Shown: positions 1 to 7,268, numbered from the stretch's first letter. The stretch is DNA of 18,270 nt from Thermomicrobiales bacterium (GCA_025928535.1 JAICJJ010000006.1:1-18270), one strand, 5' to 3'. Translations and numbers: made by a program. The notes: generated by a model from the sequence alone, not told the origin.

Positions 1-86
1 AAGCGGCACGCGCCTTGCTTCAACGATTCGTCCGACCCGCTCGCCGCTCCGAGTGCGCCGAGGGGCATCATCACCGAGGAGGCGAC

Positions 87-332
87 ATGGACGACCGCGA
101 AAGCAGAGGCTTCGTGCCAGTTCCGGGCGTCGGCGACGGCGTGCCCGATCTGGAGTCAGAGGTCGAATCGGGCGAACTGAGCGGCGATCAAGCGGCGCGG
201 CAACTTCAGCAGGCCGCCCGCCGGCAAGCGGCCGAACACGGCCCGTCGCTCGACACCGATTCGGACGGCACGATCACCATGGGCGGCCCTGGTTCCGGCC
301 AGGGCATGGAAAAGCAGCGAACCGGCCAGTGA
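87..332 (+). CDS. Small acidic hypothetical protein with Gly/Gln-rich tail
   Basis: An 81-residue protein of no family I recognise. The start at 87 follows a GAGGAGG ribosome binding site with a 4-nt gap (CGAC); the longer reading from position 15 lacks one. Codon use is strongly GC at third positions, as in neighbouring genes. Residues 1-25 are acidic with Pro/Gly, 25-55 form an Ala/Gln/Arg-rich stretch likely to be helical, then comes an acidic DTDSDG motif resembling a calcium-binding loop, and a terminal GGPGSGQGMEKQRTGQ. There is no signal peptide or membrane segment, so it is probably cytoplasmic. The tail recurs at 5609-5653 and differs there mainly at third codon positions, which supports real translation. 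A perfect hairpin spans the stop codon. Function unknown. Confidence 0.6.
   Translation: MDDRESRGFVPVPGVGDGVPDLESEVESGELSGDQAARQLQQAARRQAAEHGPSLDTDSDGTITMGGPGSGQGMEKQRTGQ
285..332 (+). repeat. Tail module copy 1 (GPGSGQGMExQxTGQ)
   Basis: This is the C-terminal coding segment of the small protein gene. It matches 5609-5656 at 41 of 48 positions without gaps. The two copies encode GPGSGQGME-K-Q-R-TGQ and GPGSGQGME-N-Q-Q-TGQ. Four of the seven differences are silent third-position changes; the others are K to N, R to Q, and the stop codon, which is TGA here and TGG in copy 2. Confidence 0.7.
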
Positions 333-344
333 CGGCCGGTTCGC
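317..344. terminator. 11-bp perfect hairpin over the stop codon
   Basis: The arms GCGAACCGGCC (317-327) and GGCCGGTTCGC (334-344) pair perfectly around a 6-nt loop, AGTGAC, which contains the TGA stop of the small protein gene. No T-tract follows on the plus strand. On the minus strand the hairpin is followed by CTGCTTTTCC, a weak T-rich tract. It could end transcription in either direction or protect the 3' end of the small mRNA. That it forms as RNA is inferred. Confidence 0.45.
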
Positions 345-629
345 GGAATCGAGTCCTGGAGCGCAGGTCTTTATCCTTTTGCCGGGACGTCGTTGCGTTC
401 CGTCCCCGCAACGAAGCGGGCCGTCAGTCTCTGGCGCAGCCGCGCCCGATCGACATGCGCCGGCCGAAGACCGTTCGCTCGGATATCTCAAGTCGCTTTC
501 TGCCGGAGAACTTGCTGCACGCACGGTCGCGAGAGTACGGACAACCGTGGCGCTGTCGCTCTCGAGGTCGAAGCGGTGTCGGGCGGCGAACACGATGCTC
601 GGATAGCTCGACGCTGACATCGGCCAGCG
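345..629. other. Gene-free stretch between convergent genes
   Basis: The small plus-strand gene and the minus-strand hydrolase converge here. Reading frames through it overlap each other and have no ribosome binding site. The only structure seen is a 7-bp inverted repeat, CGTTGCG (391-397) with CGCAACG (407-413), separated by 9 nt and without a T-tract. No RNA gene or mobile-element end was recognised. Confidence 0.5.
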
Positions 630-1559
630 CTAGGCCTTGAGGGCCTCGCGAATCAGGTCGGCCGTCGCTTGGGGATGTGACAGCATCGCGACGTGCGAGG
701 AATCGACCTCGACGATGTGCGCCTTGGCCCGCTCGGCCATGAAGCGCTCGACGCTGTACCCGATGGCGAAGTCGTGCGGCGACACCAGCGCCCAGGACGG
801 GAGCGTCTTCCAGCCCACCGCGCCCGAGGGTTCGCCGAAACCGGCGGAGGCGAGGGGGCGCTGGGAAACGGCCATGATCGCCGCTTGCGCCGCCGGCAGA
901 TCGGCGCAGAAGTCTGCGTGGAACGAGGCCGGGTCGATGGACAATTCGATTCCCGGCTCCGTTTCCGCGCTGTTGGGAAACTTGGCGGTGCGCAGCGCCG
1001 GGCCGACTAGTTTGCTGTCGGTGGCCCTGGCCGCGAGGGTTTGCAGCGTCTCTCCTTCGTCCGGGATCCAACCGCAGATGAAGACCAAGCCCACGACGTT
1101 CGTCGCCTGTGCGCTGGCATTGCTGATGACAGCCCCCCCATAAGAGTGGCCAACCAACAGGACGGAACCGGCGATCTGGTTGACAACGCTGGCGAGGTAC
1201 GCGGCATCGCTCGAGACGCCGCGCAATGGATTGGCGGGAGCCGTCACGGCGATCCCGTCGGTTTGGAGCAGGGAGATGACCTGGGCCCAACTCGAGGCGT
1301 CGGCAAACGCGCCATGGACGAGGACGACGGTCGGGGCCGCGTTGGCGGCCGGCGTAGCAGAGGCCATGATTCGTCCTTTCGGTGACCGTGCGGCGACTCC
1401 GGACAGGTCCGTCGCACTCGAAACCGCACCTGCGGCAGTGGGGAAGCAGATGTGGGCGGCGATCGCCAGCGCGGCGCTGCTCCCGAGTCCGACGACGCCG
1501 CGGCGTGTCAGCATTCGGTGTCCGATCCGCGGTGACCGGCCACGATCGATGTCAGTCAT
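630..1559 (-). CDS. Alpha/beta hydrolase (EstC-like) with Tat signal
   Basis: A 309-residue alpha/beta-hydrolase-fold protein, probably an esterase; substrate unknown. The fold begins near residue 76 with VVLVHGAFADASSW (oxyanion region). The nucleophile elbow GHSYGG places Ser139, Asp263 (SPHD) is the likely acid and His289 (SSHVAM) the base, so the triad looks intact. Residues 14-45 hold a twin-arginine signal (LTRRGVVGLG followed by an Ala-rich hydrophobic run), predicting export by Tat. Family members of the 'VLVHGAFADASSW' type are usually about 230-245 residues and lack this N-terminus. Residue 65 is a Met with its own good ribosome binding site and would give a 245-residue cytoplasmic form. 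The start at 1559 overlaps the stop of the upstream hydrolase (ATGA), so the pair is probably translationally coupled. Confidence 0.88.
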   Translation of the reverse strand: MTDIDRGRSPRIGHRMLTRRGVVGLGSSAALAIAAHICFPTAAGAVSSATDLSGVAARSPKGRIMASATPAANAAPTVVLVHGAFADASSWAQVISLLQTDGIAVTAPANPLRGVSSDAAYLASVVNQIAGSVLLVGHSYGGAVISNASAQATNVVGLVFICGWIPDEGETLQTLAARATDSKLVGPALRTAKFPNSAETEPGIELSIDPASFHADFCADLPAAQAAIMAVSQRPLASAGFGEPSGAVGWKTLPSWALVSPHDFAIGYSVERFMAERAKAHIVEVDSSHVAMLSHPQATADLIREALKA

Positions 1560-2599
1560 CTTTGGTCCTTTCTTGCGTCAGACCCAACGGCAGCAGGCGG
1601 CATTCCGGTCTCGCGGTGGATGGCCGCTCGCAGCGCCCGGATCGCCTGGGCTGTCGCTGCCCGGGCGGCGTTGCTCTCCATCAAGGCGTTGAGCAGCATG
1701 AAGTCGTGGATGGTTCCCTCGTAGCGGACAGCCGTGACGTCGACGCCAGCCTGGCGCAACTTTCGGGCATACGCCTCTCCTTCGTCGCGCAACACGTCCG
1801 CTTCGGCGGTGATCACCAGCGCTGGCGGCAACTCGCGCAGTTGATCGACACTCGCTTGCAGCGGCGAGGCCGTCGGCGCCAACCGCGTCGGGAGCTCCGG
1901 GAGATAGTTGTCCCAGCACCACTGCATCGCCGCGCGCGTCAGCCAGGGACCGTCCGCGAACTGCGTGTAGGAGCCGGTGTCGAAGGCGGCGTTTGTCACC
2001 GGGTAGAGCAGGACCTGGTGGCGAATCTTCGGCCTCCCGCGTTCCTTGGCCAACAGCGTCACTGCTGCGACCATGTTGCCGCCGACGCCATCGCCGACGA
2101 GCGCCAGCCGTCTCCCGTCGAGCCCCAGTTCACCGCCCCGCTCGGCCACCCATTTCGTCGCGGCATAGGCGTCTTCAATCGCGACCGGGTAGCGCGCCGC
2201 GGGTGACGGCGGGTAGTTGACGAAGACGACGGCGGCGCCGATGCCGGCGGCGAGGTCGCGCGCCAGACGCTCGTAGACGTCGAAGTCGCCGAGGACCCAG
2301 CCGCCGCCGTGAAAATACAGAACCGCGAGCAGGCTGCCATTGGTTCCGATCGGGCGGACGACCGTGATCGAAATCTCGCCGCTTGGGCCGCCAGGAATCG
2401 TGTGCGGCTCGACCTCAGCCGGCGCCATAGCCGCGTGGTTGGACTGCAATTGATTGAGAATGGCGCGGGCATCCTTGAGCGAGCGACTGTCGAGCGGCGC
2501 CCCGCCCGCTTTGGTCAACGCAGCGACGAAGTCCTGGGCGACCGGCTCGAGGACGATCGGGGGGACCGCGTTGGCCGCGGCAGGAGAGGAATCGCTCAT
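1556..2599 (-). CDS. HSL-type alpha/beta hydrolase lacking the nucleophile Ser
   Basis: A 347-residue member of the hormone-sensitive-lipase-like (alpha/beta hydrolase 3) family; such enzymes hydrolyse carboxylic esters. The HGGGW oxyanion motif is at residues 97-101, a family-typical NYPPSPAARYPVAIED segment at 128-143, the acid Asp268 in TAEADVLRDEG, and the base His298 in GTIHDF. The expected GDSxGG nucleophile elbow reads GDGVGG at 169-174, so the catalytic serine position is Gly171 (codon GGC). Everything else looks intact, and no frameshift is visible. The protein may be inactive as an esterase, or have a non-hydrolytic role. The start follows a GGAGGT site with 8-nt spacing. It is the first gene of a two-gene unit with the Tat hydrolase. 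Confidence 0.88.
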   Translation of the reverse strand: MSDSSPAAANAVPPIVLEPVAQDFVAALTKAGGAPLDSRSLKDARAILNQLQSNHAAMAPAEVEPHTIPGGPSGEISITVVRPIGTNGSLLAVLYFHGGGWVLGDFDVYERLARDLAAGIGAAVVFVNYPPSPAARYPVAIEDAYAATKWVAERGGELGLDGRRLALVGDGVGGNMVAAVTLLAKERGRPKIRHQVLLYPVTNAAFDTGSYTQFADGPWLTRAAMQWCWDNYLPELPTRLAPTASPLQASVDQLRELPPALVITAEADVLRDEGEAYARKLRQAGVDVTAVRYEGTIHDFMLLNALMESNAARAATAQAIRALRAAIHRETGMPPAAVGSDARKDQR

Positions 2600-2900
2600 G
2601 TTGTTGGACCTCCAGTCTACACTGCGGCGACGTCGAAGAGGATGGCGGGGCGCGCCTGGCGCCTCCCGCCGAAGTGAGCGGATTGGGCGCAGGCATCACG
2701 TCCAAAGGCATTCCGAAGTCCTCAGACTCGTCGATCAGTCGCGGCCAGCCAGCGCGGGCGCGGTTCTATCGTGCGCCGGTGGATCGCTGGACACACCGTG
2801 CGTCCTACGAGTTTGTGGTCAGGGCGCGTGCGCGGCTGACCTGACAATCCTGTCAGGTCGGCCGCGGCAAGCACACTTGCCCGAGGGCGGAGAGACGGCG
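2600..2900. other. Intergenic region upstream of the hydrolase pair
   Basis: A stretch of 301 bp between the luxR-type gene and the hydrolases, all on the minus strand. It holds one strong hairpin (2831-2866). A TAGACT sequence (2619-2614, minus) is a possible -10 but has no -35 at a usual distance, so I do not call a promoter. No open frame has a convincing ribosome binding site. Confidence 0.4.
2831..2866. terminator. Long inverted repeat downstream of the luxR-type gene
   Basis: The arms 2831-2846 and 2851-2866 pair over 16 positions with one imperfection (2837/2860) around a 4-nt ATCC centre. The inner GACCTGACA / TGTCAGGTC arms are perfect. It starts 34 nt after the stop of the regulator gene, a position fitting a transcription terminator, but no T-tract follows on the minus strand. 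The symmetrical CCTGACA-N4-TGTCAGG core also resembles a dimeric repressor operator, which could act on the hydrolases 230 bp downstream. Confidence 0.55.
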
Positions 2901-5312
2901 CTACGCGAGTCCGCGGCGAACGGCATAGGAGGCGGCGGCGGTTCGGGAGTCGACGCCCAACTTCGCCAGCAGGTTCGCCACGTGGAACCTGGCCGTGCGG
3001 GGGCTGATGAAAAGCGCCGCCGCGATCTCTCGATCGCTTAGCCCTTCCGCAAGGAGACGCACGACTTCAGCCTCGCGCATCGTCAACTCAACCCCACCTG
3101 CCACCGTAGGACCGGGCGGGTTCGGAGCATCCGCCGCTTCAGGGTCGGCGAGCGCCTCAGCGATGGCCGTTTCCAGCGGCAGCACGGCGCCCGCCGCCCA
3201 AGCGGCGGCGAAGGCATCCTCCCCCAGCACGGCGCGCGCCGAGGCAAGGACCCGTTCGCAGTCCGGCCGCTCCCACGGCTCCGCGGCGGCGCCGAGTTGC
3301 TCCCGCAGCGCCGCCGCCGCCCCGAGCAACCGCGCGGCTCGCTCCGGCCGATTTCCTTCGGCGTCCACGGCGGCTACGCCAGCGAGCGCGTTGGCCGCCT
3401 GGATTCGGTCACCATGGGTTTGCGCCAGGACCAGCGCCTCCCGGCAGCGGGCCAGCGAGCCGTCGAGGTCGCCGCGCTTCCGTTCCAGATGCGCAAGGTG
3501 GCGCAGGGTCTCGCCCAACCCCCAGTCGTCGCCCCGTGCTCGCTGTTGCCGTTCGGCTTCGATGAGAAGGCGAGAGGCAACGGCGAAGTCGCCGGCCGCA
3601 AGGGCGATTTCCCCCAGCCGGGAAGAGGCGAGGCTCGCGTAGTACGGCCCGGCGACCAACACCGGCGCCAGTTCCCGGAAGCACGTCGTCGCCGCCTCTA
3701 TGCGGGTTGATGCCTCTTCGAAGTAGCCGCGATCCAGGCACACGAGGCCCAAGCCAAGCCGCGCGATCGCCTCCGCCATTCGCGCGCCAGTCGCCATCGC
3801 GACCTGCGTTGCCTCGTCCAGCGCTGCTTCCGCCTGGTCAATCTCCCCCTGAAGCCGCGTCACCCAGCCGAGGCCGACCAGCGCCCACGCCCGCTCCGGC
3901 GACGCGATCGGCGGTCCCCAGGTCAGCGCTTGCTCCAGCCAATCTCGCCCTTCCCGGAGATGACCGCGGACGACCCAGTAGTTGACCATCGCCCGCGCAA
4001 GTCGCAAGCCGAGCGCAAACTCGCCGCTCGCCGCCGCCCAGGCCAGCGCCGCCCGCACGTCATCAAGTTCGGCGTCCAGCCGCGCCAATGGCCGCTCCGC
4101 CGCCGGCAGCCAGAGGCGTTCAGCAAGCCGCTCGGCCACCGTAACGAGATACCGCAGGCGTCGCCGTTGGATATCGTCGGCCTCGCCGCTCGCGACGAGT
4201 CGCTCACGTCCAAACTCGCGCACCGTCTCCAACATCTGGTAGCGCGGCTCGCCCTCTTCCGGGCCTTGGATCCGACGCGCTAGGCTCTGCTCGACCAGCG
4301 ACGTCAGATCATCCAGCGCCATTTCGCTGTGAGACGATGGCGGCATTGAACCTTGGAAGAAGAGGCCTTCGCCGCTTTCTTGGTCGTATTGACCGGCAGC
4401 CCACGGACCGGTGTCCCCGCTGACGGCCTCAGCGCCCTCCAACCCAAAACCGCCGGCGAAGAGCGCCAGGTCGCGGAAGAGCGTCTGCTCAGCCGGGGTC
4501 AGCAGGTCGAAGCTCCAGGCGATCGTGTCGCGCATTGTCTGCTGTCGCAGCGGAAGATCGCGGCTTCCCCCGGTCAGCAGGGGCAGGCGAGACTCCAAGC
4601 GGGCCAGCAACGCGAGCGGCGGCAGCACTTTCACCCGCGCCGCCGCGAGCTCGAGCGCCAGCGGCAAGCCGTCCAGCCGCCGGCATATCTCCGTCACCAC
4701 CACCGCGTTCTCGGCGGTCACGACGAAGTCGGGGAGCACAGCCTGCGCCCGTTCGGTGAAGAGCTGGACGGCCGCCGCCTCGCTCGCCGGTGCGCCGGCC
4801 GCCAGATCGGGGACCGGAAGCGGCGACACTTGGTACTCCCGCTCGCCCGAAATGCGCAGCCGGACCCGACTGGTCACGAGGAACTTGAGGCCCGGGGCGA
4901 TGGCGAGCAGGTCGGCCAGCAGCGGGGCGGCGGCGATCACCTGCTCGAAGTTGTCCAGCACCAGCAACAGGCGTTTGCACGTCAGGAAGTCTCGGAGCCG
5001 TTCCTCGACGCGCCCGGCCCCCAGGTCGCGCAGGCCCAAAAAACGGGCGATTGTCGTGCTGACGAGGTCGGGGCGCACGATTGGGGCAAGCGACACGAAG
5101 GCAACGCCGTCTGGGAAACTTGCGGCGACCTGACTCGCGGCGGCGACCGCCAATCGGGTCTTGCCGACCCCACCCGGCCCAGTCAAGGTGATGAGACGCA
5201 TGGCCGTGTTGTCTAGCAGGGTGCCGACTGCCGCCAACTCGGAACCGCGGCCAACGAGCGGAGTGAGCGGCCGCGGCAGAGCGGGGAGGAAATGAGGCTC
5301 CATTGCAACCAT
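2901..5312 (-). CDS. ATPase-LuxR transcriptional regulator
   Basis: An 803-residue regulator of the large ATP-binding LuxR class common in Chloroflexota and Actinomycetota. Residues 17-25 are the usual TPLVGRGSE lead-in. Walker A (GPGGVGKT) is at 45-52, Walker B (LLLVLD) at 115-120, a TSR sensor at 147-149 and a [13 protein letters not shown] motif at 215-227, as in NB-ARC/STAND ATPases. From about 380 to 700 the helical, repeat-rich sequence fits TPR-like repeats that would sense an unknown ligand. Residues 743-803 are a complete LuxR helix-turn-helix. Residues 299-331 form an atypical, low-complexity insertion at the end of the ATPase module. The start at 5312 has an AGAGG site; the Met at residue 4 has none. 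It may control the two hydrolase genes downstream on the same strand, but only proximity supports this. Confidence 0.93.
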   Translation of the reverse strand: MVAMEPHFLPALPRPLTPLVGRGSELAAVGTLLDNTAMRLITLTGPGGVGKTRLAVAAASQVAASFPDGVAFVSLAPIVRPDLVSTTIARFLGLRDLGAGRVEERLRDFLTCKRLLLVLDNFEQVIAAAPLLADLLAIAPGLKFLVTSRVRLRISGEREYQVSPLPVPDLAAGAPASEAAAVQLFTERAQAVLPDFVVTAENAVVVTEICRRLDGLPLALELAAARVKVLPPLALLARLESRLPLLTGGSRDLPLRQQTMRDTIAWSFDLLTPAEQTLFRDLALFAGGFGLEGAEAVSGDTGPWAAGQYDQESGEGLFFQGSMPPSSHSEMALDDLTSLVEQSLARRIQGPEEGEPRYQMLETVREFGRERLVASGEADDIQRRRLRYLVTVAERLAERLWLPAAERPLARLDAELDDVRAALAWAAASGEFALGLRLARAMVNYWVVRGHLREGRDWLEQALTWGPPIASPERAWALVGLGWVTRLQGEIDQAEAALDEATQVAMATGARMAEAIARLGLGLVCLDRGYFEEASTRIEAATTCFRELAPVLVAGPYYASLASSRLGEIALAAGDFAVASRLLIEAERQQRARGDDWGLGETLRHLAHLERKRGDLDGSLARCREALVLAQTHGDRIQAANALAGVAAVDAEGNRPERAARLLGAAAALREQLGAAAEPWERPDCERVLASARAVLGEDAFAAAWAAGAVLPLETAIAEALADPEAADAPNPPGPTVAGGVELTMREAEVVRLLAEGLSDREIAAALFISPRTARFHVANLLAKLGVDSRTAAASYAVRRGLA

Positions 5313-5347
5313 CGCTGCCTCTGGTCAGACGCTCATGAACCTGCGGA

Positions 5348-5362
5348 GCCGCCAGTGGCGGC
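5348..5362. promoter_or_regulatory. Palindrome at the predicted luxR transcription start
   Basis: GCCGCCAGTGGCGGC is a perfect 7-bp palindrome around a central G, 36-50 nt upstream of the regulator's ATG. It abuts the predicted -10 box and so covers the expected transcription start, the usual place for a repressor operator. The 12-mer GCCAGTGGCGGC within it recurs at 5649-5660. The binding protein is unknown; autoregulation is one possibility. Confidence 0.4.
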
Positions 5363-5390
5363 AGGATACTGCAGCGCCGGTCACTGCCAA
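5363..5390 (-). promoter_or_regulatory. Predicted promoter of the luxR-type gene
   Basis: On the minus strand, TTGGCA (5390-5385) and TATCCT (5368-5363) are separated by 16 bp, giving 5/6 and 4/6 matches to the primary sigma consensus. The start would lie near 5356, giving a leader of about 45 nt with the AGAGG site before ATG. Confidence 0.4.
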
Positions 5391-5429
5391 GCAGGCCCAG
5401 GAGCCGATGCCGACGCCGGCAGCGTCAAG

Positions 5430-5603
5430 GCTAGGGCCGGGGCCATCCACCTCCACGCTGACCCGATCCATCCCGACCGCGACGACAGCGGGGTCAATGA
5501 TGGAGAGGCGATCCACTATGGAACCAACCCGCCAGGGTGCCAGGCGCGGCGGGGCAGCGACCCGTCCATCGGGGCCTCGCCGCCCGCGTCCGCGAGGGCA
5601 TGA
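5430..5603 (+). pseudogene. TSP3-like calcium-binding fragment (remnant)
   Basis: In one plus-strand frame, positions 5475-5531 encode DRDDSGVNDGEAIHYGTNP. This fits the bacterial thrombospondin type 3 repeat pattern (DxDxDGxxDGEExxYGTxP), with Ser at the fifth ligand position and Ala in place of the final Glu. Only one repeat is present; the frame closes at 5603 with no ribosome binding site or credible start. I read it as a piece of a former extracellular calcium-binding protein. The exactly antisense frame gives a hydrophobic peptide, but the luxR promoter lies inside that frame's end, so the TSP3 reading is preferred. Limits are approximate. Confidence 0.35.
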
Positions 5604-5608
5604 GCGAC

Positions 5609-5656
5609 GGACCCGGCTCCGGTCAGGGCATGGAAAACCAGCAAACCGGCCAGTGG
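5609..5656 (+). repeat. Tail module copy 2 (GPGSGQGMExQxTGQ)
   Basis: A second copy of the small protein's C-terminal segment, preceded by MSDG in frame. The stop TGA of copy 1 is TGG here, so the frame runs on into sequence antisense to the S41 peptidase gene. The nearest upstream ATG (5600) has a GAGGG only 1 nt away, which is too close to work well. It is probably a remnant. It lies just downstream of the S41 stop on the other strand, and its weaker hairpin (GGCC arms at 5648-5651 and 5658-5661 plus partial outer pairs) followed by GGTTTTCC might serve as that gene's terminator. Confidence 0.5.
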
Positions 5657-5668
5657 CGGCCGATTCGG

Positions 5669-7171
5669 TCAATGCAACCGACTAACGCGGCGGGAGGACC
5701 GCTCCCATTGGCGGAGCGCGTCGAACGTGTCATCGCGCGTCCTTCCCGCGGCGACTTGAGCGCCGGGCGGCAGTGGCACGCCGGCACGATTTCGGTCGAC
5801 GAACGTCGTGACCATCACCCTCTCCGGAAAGAGTGCGACCGCCGCGGCCCGATCCGGCAGCGGCCACGGTCCGCGCACGATCGCCGGCGCCAGGTCGCGC
5901 GCGGCGGCGTCCCACGCGGCGCGCAATTGCGTATCGGGCGATGCAAGCAGTTTCACCGCGTCGATGTTGCGATCTTCCTCGGGCCGGCTCGGCGTCTGGT
6001 CGAACGGCAGGTCGATCTGCCGGTCCGGAACCACGCCCTGCTTCCAGATTTGCTGACCGTCGGCCGTCAGCCAGAGCGCCGTGCCGAGCAAGACGATCGA
6101 GCCGTCCGGCTGATCGAACGGCACGAGCACGGTCCCGGTGCCGAAGGTGGTGTTGCCGAGGAGCAGCGCCCGGCCGTTGTCGCGCAGCGCCCCGCCGACG
6201 ATTTCGGCGGCGGACGCCGAGCCCTTGTTGACCAGCACGACCAGCGGCCGATCGAGCCAGAGCCCATCCTGGCCGACCGTCTTGATCGGCAGCGCCGCCT
6301 TGTCGCGCTCTTTTTGCTCGAAGATCGTCTTCCCTTCGTCCATGAATTGGCTCGAGACGCCGACCGCTTCCGACACAAGTCCGCCGGGGTTGTCGCGCAG
6401 GTCGAGGATGACCGCGCGGCCGCCTTGCTGCCGGATCGCCGCCAGCACGTCTTTCAATTCACGGGTGGCGCCGGACGAAAATTCGGCGATCCGCACTTGC
6501 GCGATGCCGCCTGGCAGCATCCGCCAACTCACCGGATCGAGGCTGATCTTCTGCCGGGTGACCGTCACCTGAAATGGCGTCGAGTCACCCATATGCTGCA
6601 AGAGCAGCGTGACGTGCGTGCCCGGATCGCCGCGGATCAACTTGCCGACCTCGTCGATCGACTTCATTTCCAGCGACTGGCCATCGACCTGGATGATCGT
6701 GTCGCCGGAGCGGATGCCCGCTTTCATGGCCGGCGAATCGTCCAGCGGCGCGATGACGACCGGCAGGCCGCCGCGCAACGCGATCTCCACACCGATGCCG
6801 ACGAATTGCCCGCTCGTCTGGTCGGCGAAATCTTGCGCGTCTTGCGGGTCGAGAAAGCGGCTGTGGCCTTCGTCGCCGAGCGCGTCGACCATCCCCGACG
6901 CCGCTCCGTAAAGCAGCGCCGCGTCGTCGACCGAGGCCGGATCGGCCCAGCGGGTGTGGATCAGATCCCAGGTCGCCTGGAATTCCTTGAATTGCGGGGT
7001 GTCGGTCAGCGACGATTCCGCTCCCGCCTGCGGCGCGAACGGCGGGGCCTCGCGGCCGATGCCGACGCCCGCGCTGAACGCGAACAGCAGTGCGAACCCG
7101 ACCGGCAGCGCGCCCGACCGCAGTCGTTGCGGGATGCGCCGCCGCCATCGATGCCAACGTTGCTCAGCCAC
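5669..7171 (-). CDS. S41 (Ctp-type) peptidase with substituted catalytic Lys
   Basis: A 500-residue carboxy-terminal-processing-type protein. A membrane anchor or signal segment lies at 21-38, a PDZ domain at about 115-205 (FVGIGVEI, SPAMKAGIRSGDTIIQVDG), and the S41 core at about 220-395 with the conserved LDLRDNPGG at 256-264. The nucleophile region KGSASAAEI puts Ser320 in place. The general-base Lys, normally 25 residues later in TFGKG, is Thr345 here (TTFGTGTVL). The canonical Ser-Lys dyad is therefore incomplete; whether another residue substitutes or the protein is a non-proteolytic binder cannot be told. Residues from about 415 form an extra 85-residue tail of no recognised domain. 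The start is GTG with a GAGGAG site. It would act outside the membrane on exported proteins. Confidence 0.9.
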   Translation of the reverse strand: MAEQRWHRWRRRIPQRLRSGALPVGFALLFAFSAGVGIGREAPPFAPQAGAESSLTDTPQFKEFQATWDLIHTRWADPASVDDAALLYGAASGMVDALGDEGHSRFLDPQDAQDFADQTSGQFVGIGVEIALRGGLPVVIAPLDDSPAMKAGIRSGDTIIQVDGQSLEMKSIDEVGKLIRGDPGTHVTLLLQHMGDSTPFQVTVTRQKISLDPVSWRMLPGGIAQVRIAEFSSGATRELKDVLAAIRQQGGRAVILDLRDNPGGLVSEAVGVSSQFMDEGKTIFEQKERDKAALPIKTVGQDGLWLDRPLVVLVNKGSASAAEIVGGALRDNGRALLLGNTTFGTGTVLVPFDQPDGSIVLLGTALWLTADGQQIWKQGVVPDRQIDLPFDQTPSRPEEDRNIDAVKLLASPDTQLRAAWDAAARDLAPAIVRGPWPLPDRAAAVALFPERVMVTTFVDRNRAGVPLPPGAQVAAGRTRDDTFDALRQWERSSRRVSRLH

Positions 7172-7268
7172 GCCTGTCTCCTCGATCGTCAGTCACGATT
7201 CGGCGCCGCCCGCGACGGTTCGGTTCATGGTCGGGAACGCGCGCGCGTCCGATACGGCTCCATATTTA

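Noticed and set aside
2614..2642. Promoter directly before the HSL-type hydrolase (TAGACT)
   Set aside because: No acceptable -35 lies at 15-19 bp; it was left as a note only.
5325..5430. Sorting-signal-like tail on the minus strand (LDAAGVGIGSW, hydrophobic run, RLRR)
   Set aside because: It resembles an LPXTG-type end only loosely, is codon-for-codon antisense to the TSP3-bearing frame, and overlaps the predicted luxR promoter and palindrome.
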